A DNA stretch of 9,233 nucleotides from assembly GCA_965372385.1 (NCBI GenBank), contig CBDVCD010000128.1, positions 1-9,233 of the forward strand, written 5' to 3'. Source of the DNA: JASJBU01 sp965372385 (GTDB taxonomy: Bacteria > Pseudomonadota > Gammaproteobacteria > Chromatiales > Chromatiaceae). This document shows, piece after piece, positions 5,689 through 9,233 of this stretch (its first letter is position 1; the number at the start of each line of letters is the position of its first letter). The notes below the pieces were generated by a model, which saw only the letters and a program-made list of their open reading frames with translations, was not told the origin of the DNA and made no database searches. The position numbers were made by a program, and so were the translations under genes.

Positions 5689-6375
5689 TCATGCCGATCT
5701 CTTACGGGCCACATTGTCCCGCAGGTAGACCGGTAATGCCGACTCGGCTGATACAGCTTTGCCACGGCCAAAAGCTTCCACACCCAACAGCGCCACATCA
5801 TAAGCACTACACAACATTTCAGGATCGCTCCCCTTTACAACATTAGCACCCAGTCTGACCAATAGCTGTGCCCCATAAGCGGCCCAACCTGAACCCACGC
5901 CATACCAGTCTTGGCCAGCGGGTAGGCCAATATCATCAACCGACAAGACCTGTTCGCTGCCGATCAACTCAACCAAACCCTTCTCATTCACCCGGTAGGC
6001 CGCCCAGTAGAGCTGCTGCATTCTGGCATCGTAGGCGGGTAACAGTTTATCCTCGCCCTGCTCTCTATAGGCCCGCTGAGCCAGTGCCGCCAGGGTCGAA
6101 ATCGGCACTACCGGAACATCCGCGCCGAAGGCCGTACCCTGTACCACACCGGTAGCGATACGTACCCCGGTAAACGAGCCTGGACCCCGGCCGAAGGCCA
6201 AGGCATCCAGTTGCCCTGGACTCAGGCCTGCCTCCGCCATCAACTCATCCATCATACCCAGGATCAGCTCACTGTGACCTCGTGGTTTGACCCGATAACG
6301 CAGCAGGATCTCGCCATCGAGATAGAGCGCCGCGGAACAGGCCTCTGTGGCGGTTTCGATAGCCAGTAACTTCAT
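5689..6375 (-). CDS. tsaB: TsaB, tRNA t6A37 threonylcarbamoyltransferase complex subunit
   Basis: TsaB is the non-catalytic ASKHA-fold partner of TsaD and TsaE in making N6-threonylcarbamoyladenosine at position 37 of ANN-decoding tRNAs, in the cytoplasm. The start at 6375 gives 228 residues beginning MKLLAIETATEACSAAL, exactly the usual TsaB N-terminus. The upstream ATG at 6429 would add 18 residues (MQLPDQLVPHPSVSKSLV) of no family character. Motifs: HSELIL (34-39), FGRGPGSFTGVRIATG (61-76), PISTLAALAQ (91-100), YDARMQQLYWA (115-125) and PVYLRD (215-220). No clear Shine-Dalgarno precedes 6375. The gene follows fba on the same strand after a 168-nt gap and converges with the lipoprotein operon 39 nt away. 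Identity is firm. Confidence 0.95.
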   Translation of the reverse strand: MKLLAIETATEACSAALYLDGEILLRYRVKPRGHSELILGMMDELMAEAGLSPGQLDALAFGRGPGSFTGVRIATGVVQGTAFGADVPVVPISTLAALAQRAYREQGEDKLLPAYDARMQQLYWAAYRVNEKGLVELIGSEQVLSVDDIGLPAGQDWYGVGSGWAAYGAQLLVRLGANVVKGSDPEMLCSAYDVALLGVEAFGRGKAVSAESALPVYLRDNVARKRSA

Positions 6376-6455
6376 AACCAGTGACTTTGATACTGATGGG
6401 TGTGGGACTAATTGGTCTGGGAGCTGCAAGAATGCGTCAACATACGCACTGATAG

Positions 6456-6479
6456 AAAAATATTTCCACGTCCATGTGG
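6456..6479 (-). terminator. Weak terminator candidate between fba and tsaB
   Basis: On the minus strand CCAC (6479-6476) can pair with GTGG (6469-6466) around a six-base loop. AAATA and then five T (6460-6456) follow. The stem has only 4 bp and the T-run starts 5 nt after it, so termination would be partial at best. The rest of the 168-nt gap contains a TTGACG hexamer (6440-6435) that could be a -35 for tsaB, but the matching -10 is poor. Confidence 0.25.
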
Positions 6480-6543
6480 GTCAGATGTGCCACCATTTGC
6501 GCTCGATGAAAATGATGACAAACAAAGGAAACAGAAAATCAGA

Positions 6544-7614
6544 TCAGTTTCTGTTCATGCAATTCAGATCCTCGAAGGCGACCCTGAGACGTTCAGCCAC
6601 TGCCTGCTCACTGGCTCGCAGCCATTTGCGGGGATCGTAGTATTTCTTGTTGGGTTTATCGTCCCCTTGCGGATTACCAATCTGACTCTGCAGATAGTCA
6701 TGATTTTTTTCCACATAGTGTCTGACGCCGTCCCAGGCTGCCCACTGGGTATCGGTATCGATGTTCATCTTGATGACACCATAAGAGATGGCCTCACGGA
6801 TATCCTCGCGGCTTGATCCTGATCCACCGTGGAAGACAAAATTCACCGGGCGATCGGTGGTGGCAAATTTCTCCTGGATATACTTTTGTGAATTGTCCAG
6901 GATCTTCGGTGTCAGATGGACATTGCCTGGCTTATAGACACCATGCACATTGCCGAAGGATGCGGCGACGGTGAATCTGTCACTTATTTTCATCAGTCGT
7001 TCGTAGGCCAGGGCAACATCTTCCGGTTGGGTGTAGAGCGAGGCGTTATCGATGTTGGTATTATCCACCCCATCCTCTTCCCCGCCAGTGACACCCAATT
7101 CCAGTTCCAAGGTCATACCAATCTTGCTCATTCTCTCCAGGTATTGCTCACACGTGGCGATATTATCCTCAAGCGGTTCCGATGAGAGGTCCAGCATATG
7201 GGAACTGAACAGCGGCTTGCCCGTCTGCTCGAAATACTTCTCTCCGGCATCCAGCATGCCATCCACCCAGGGCAACAATTTACGCGCGGCATGGTCCGTA
7301 TGCAGGATTACCGGCACTCCATAGGCCTCTGCCATGACGTGTACATGCTGCGCACCGGATACCGCACCCAGCACCATCACGTCAGCCGAGGGGCAACCCT
7401 GGCCGGCATAGAAGCCGGCGCCACCGCTGGAAAACTGCACCATAATCGGTGAATTAGCAACTGCTGCAGCTTCCAGTACGGCATTGACAGAATTCGTACC
7501 AACCACATTGACAGCAGGCAGCGCAAAGCCTTCGTCCTTCGCGATCTGTAACAGTTTTTGTACATCGTCCCCAGTAACCACACCAGGTTTCACAAGATCC
7601 AATAGATGGGTCAT
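6544..7614 (-). CDS. fbaA: Class II fructose-1,6-bisphosphate aldolase
   Basis: This 356-residue zinc enzyme cleaves or forms fructose-1,6-bisphosphate from glyceraldehyde-3-phosphate and dihydroxyacetone phosphate, in glycolysis, gluconeogenesis and, if present, the Calvin cycle. It is the long E. coli FbaA type (class IIA). Visible key residues, with the E. coli number two higher: D107 catalytic and H108 zinc ligand in HTDHA, E172 in LELELG, H224 in ASFGNVHG, H262 in VFHGGSGS, and the NIDTDTQWA phosphate-binding loop (284-292). The C-terminal KYYDPRKW...VAERL segment is also typical. ATG 7614 has a good AAGGA nine nt upstream. A promoter (7674-7701) lies in the gap behind sdaA, so it is probably transcribed independently. 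No regulator site was recognised. Identity is firm. Confidence 0.96.
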   Translation of the reverse strand: MTHLLDLVKPGVVTGDDVQKLLQIAKDEGFALPAVNVVGTNSVNAVLEAAAVANSPIMVQFSSGGAGFYAGQGCPSADVMVLGAVSGAQHVHVMAEAYGVPVILHTDHAARKLLPWVDGMLDAGEKYFEQTGKPLFSSHMLDLSSEPLEDNIATCEQYLERMSKIGMTLELELGVTGGEEDGVDNTNIDNASLYTQPEDVALAYERLMKISDRFTVAASFGNVHGVYKPGNVHLTPKILDNSQKYIQEKFATTDRPVNFVFHGGSGSSREDIREAISYGVIKMNIDTDTQWAAWDGVRHYVEKNHDYLQSQIGNPQGDDKPNKKYYDPRKWLRASEQAVAERLRVAFEDLNCMNRN

Positions 7615-7673
7615 GAGTATTTTTCCTTATAGAGTTTGCAAATAAAGATTCAGTTTTCCAGAGTTGATCAGGT

Positions 7674-7701
7674 TTTATACGCTTATGCATCCTGAAGTCA
7701 A
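7674..7701 (-). promoter_or_regulatory. Sigma70-like promoter of fba
   Basis: On the minus strand TTGACT (7701-7696, five of six consensus bases) and TATAAA (7679-7674, five of six) are separated by 16 nt. This would start transcription near 7667, leaving a leader of about 53 nt with AAGGA (7628-7624) before the fba ATG. The -35 lies within 20 nt of the sdaA stop codon. It is the best promoter match I found in the window. Confidence 0.6.
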
Positions 7702-7716
7702 ACAAAACACCTGTCA

Positions 7717-9093
7717 TCAACATTCAATCACATTCACGGCCAGACCACCCCGGGCGGTCTCCTTGTATTTGCTCTGCATATCCGCACCGGTTTCACGCAT
7801 GGTCTTGATCACCTTGTCCAGCGAGACGAAATGGCGACCATCACCTCGCAGCGCCAGGCGGCTGGCATTGATCGCCTTCACCGCACCCATGGCATTGCGC
7901 TCGATGCAGGGTACCTGCACCAGGCCACCGACTGGGTCGCAGGTCAGGCCCAAGTTATGCTCCATGGCGATCTCGGCGGCATTCTCAACCTGCTCCGGGG
8001 TGCCACCCAGTACCTCGGTCAGCGCGCCGGCAGCCATGGAGCAGGCGGAACCCACCTCCCCCTGGCAACCCACCTCGGCACCGGAGATCGAGGCATTCTC
8101 CTTATAGAGGAGGCCGATCGCCCCTGCGGTCAGCAGAAAACGCACCACACCATCATCGGTGAAGCCTGGGGAGAATTTCCAGTAGTAGTGCAGCACCGCC
8201 GGGATGATACCCGCCGCCCCATTGGTCGGTGCGGTCACCACCCGTCCCCCAGCGGCATTCTCCTCATTCACCGCCATGGCGAACAGGTTCACCCAATCCA
8301 TGGTCCCCAATGGAACCTGATGGAGCTGGGTATCATTCGACAGCTGCCGATAGAGACGCGCCGCCCGACGCTTGACCTGCATACCTCCGGGCAACACCCC
8401 TTCGGTATGGCAACCCCGTTCAACACAGGCCTGCATCACCGCCCAGCGCTCTAAAAGCCCGGATCGAATCTCCGACTCGCTACACCAGGCCTGTTCATTC
8501 CTTAGCATCAGCTCACTGATCGACATACCATGCTCAGAGCACTGAGCAAGTAACTCAGCTGCCGAAGAAAAAGGGAAAAGCAGTGGTGTTGCATCCTCGA
8601 CTATTCTGTCCTCCCCAGCCGCCTCCTCAGCCACCACAAACCCTCCACCCACCGAATAATAGGTACGAGACAGCAGAGGTTCGGCATGCGCATCGAATGC
8701 CTGGAAGATCATACCATTGGCATGATAAGGCAGGGTCTTGTGACGATGAAAGACCAGATCCCTAGCGGGATCGAATGGCACGCTCTTTGCTGCAGCGATC
8801 TTGAGCAGCTGCTGCTGTTGGATTGCCTGGAGACGCGCATCGATCCGGTCGATCTCGACAGTCTCGGGCGATTCCCCCTCCAAACCCAGGAGCACCGCCT
8901 TATCGGTCCCATGCCCTCTACCGGTAGCGCCCAGCGAGCCAAACAACTCGACCTGGATACGCGCCAGTCGCTCACAGGACGCCATCTCCATCAGGGCATT
9001 AACGAACAGCCGCGCGGCACGCATCGGCCCCACTGTGTGAGAACTGGATGGACCGATGCCGATCTTGAAAAGCTCGAATACACTGATTGCCAT
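7717..9093 (-). CDS. sdaA: L-serine ammonia-lyase (iron-sulfur type)
   Basis: This 458-residue cytoplasmic enzyme deaminates L-serine to pyruvate and ammonia with a catalytic [4Fe-4S] cluster. It is the single-chain form, with the beta (N-terminal) and alpha (C-terminal) parts fused. The N-terminus reads ISVFELFKIGIGPSSSHTVG, the family signature. The alpha part has APTNGAAGIIPAVLHYY (288-304) and the cluster cysteines C343 (VGCQGE), C385 (TCDPVGG) and C396 (VPCIERNA). The last residue is Cys458. In the Legionella pneumophila enzyme the cluster cysteines have these same numbers, and C-terminal Cys458 ligates the substrate iron as a built-in competitor. Start ATG 9093 has a weak AGGT upstream. 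Length matches the family. A 102-nt gap carrying a promoter separates it from fba. Confidence 0.96.
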   Translation of the reverse strand: MAISVFELFKIGIGPSSSHTVGPMRAARLFVNALMEMASCERLARIQVELFGSLGATGRGHGTDKAVLLGLEGESPETVEIDRIDARLQAIQQQQLLKIAAAKSVPFDPARDLVFHRHKTLPYHANGMIFQAFDAHAEPLLSRTYYSVGGGFVVAEEAAGEDRIVEDATPLLFPFSSAAELLAQCSEHGMSISELMLRNEQAWCSESEIRSGLLERWAVMQACVERGCHTEGVLPGGMQVKRRAARLYRQLSNDTQLHQVPLGTMDWVNLFAMAVNEENAAGGRVVTAPTNGAAGIIPAVLHYYWKFSPGFTDDGVVRFLLTAGAIGLLYKENASISGAEVGCQGEVGSACSMAAGALTEVLGGTPEQVENAAEIAMEHNLGLTCDPVGGLVQVPCIERNAMGAVKAINASRLALRGDGRHFVSLDKVIKTMRETGADMQSKYKETARGGLAVNVIEC

Positions 9094-9233
9094 GCATGAT
9101 TACCTGAGGCTCATTCGATGACCATAAAGTCTAAAGCCAAACCACCAGCGACTCATACTCAATAATCATCCGGGATTTGCTTGAACCTAGATTCCTCAGT
9201 TGACCGCTCTCTGCTGCACCTATAGCTTTGAAA
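9094..9233. other. Upstream region of sdaA, partial
   Basis: These 140 nt precede sdaA on the minus strand and should hold its promoter or the end of an upstream gene. Candidate -10-like hexamers (TATGGT, TAGACT) occur 30-45 nt before the start, but none has a -35 at normal spacing. No riboswitch fold, tRNA or open frame continuing to the window edge was recognised. Confidence 0.5.

Noticed and set aside
6376..6429. 18-residue N-terminal extension of TsaB from ATG 6429
   Set aside because: The family N-terminus begins exactly at MKLLAIETAT, and the extension has no signal or conserved character.
8686..9099. 137-codon plus-strand open frame opposite sdaA
   Set aside because: It is antisense to a firmly identified gene; the sequence is low-complexity and not family-like.
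9094..9233. Glycine riboswitch or leader upstream of sdaA
   Set aside because: No paired glycine-aptamer-like conserved segments or expression platform could be recognised.

Overview
The window looks like chromosomal DNA of a free-living or symbiotic gammaproteobacterium. The GC content is moderate to high, the housekeeping proteins (SdaA, E. coli-type class II FBP aldolase, TsaB) are of proteobacterial type, and there are two Slp-family outer-membrane lipoproteins, a family typical of Gammaproteobacteria. A sulfur-oxidising or Chromatiales-like lineage is a guess, not something the sequence proves. No transposase, integrase, CRISPR array, tRNA or rRNA was seen.

Layout: (1) 1-114 is non-coding, with two back-to-back hairpins. 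One carries a GTAG tetranucleotide next to its stem, as REP elements do, and a T7 run follows on the + strand. (2) 115-2150, minus strand: a glycerate 2-kinase (GckA/TtuD type), whose stop overlaps the GTG start of a DUF455 ferritin-like protein, so the two are probably translationally coupled. (3) 2151-2561: an AT-rich divergent gap holding a doubtful open frame. (4) 2562-5649, plus strand: the most unusual part. A four-helix MotA/TolQ/ExbB-like protein is followed 3 nt later by a one-helix MotB/ExbD-like protein with a very long coiled coil and an unrecognised C-terminal domain. Two tandem Slp-family lipoproteins follow. (5) 5689-9093, minus strand: sdaA (L-serine deaminase), fba with its own good sigma70-like promoter, then tsaB (tRNA t6A modification).

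The minus-strand genes are ordinary central metabolism and tRNA modification: serine to pyruvate, glycerate to 2-phosphoglycerate, and fructose-1,6-bisphosphate cleavage or synthesis. The plus-strand cluster is the candidate for an undescribed system: an ion-driven inner-membrane motor with a long periplasm-spanning rod, co-directional with two outer-membrane lipoproteins. This resembles Tol-Pal, Exb or Mot in general plan, but it lacks a recognisable OmpA-like peptidoglycan domain, flagellar genes, a TonB or TolA partner, or the ZorC/D/E effectors of Zorya. Its function cannot be read from the sequence.
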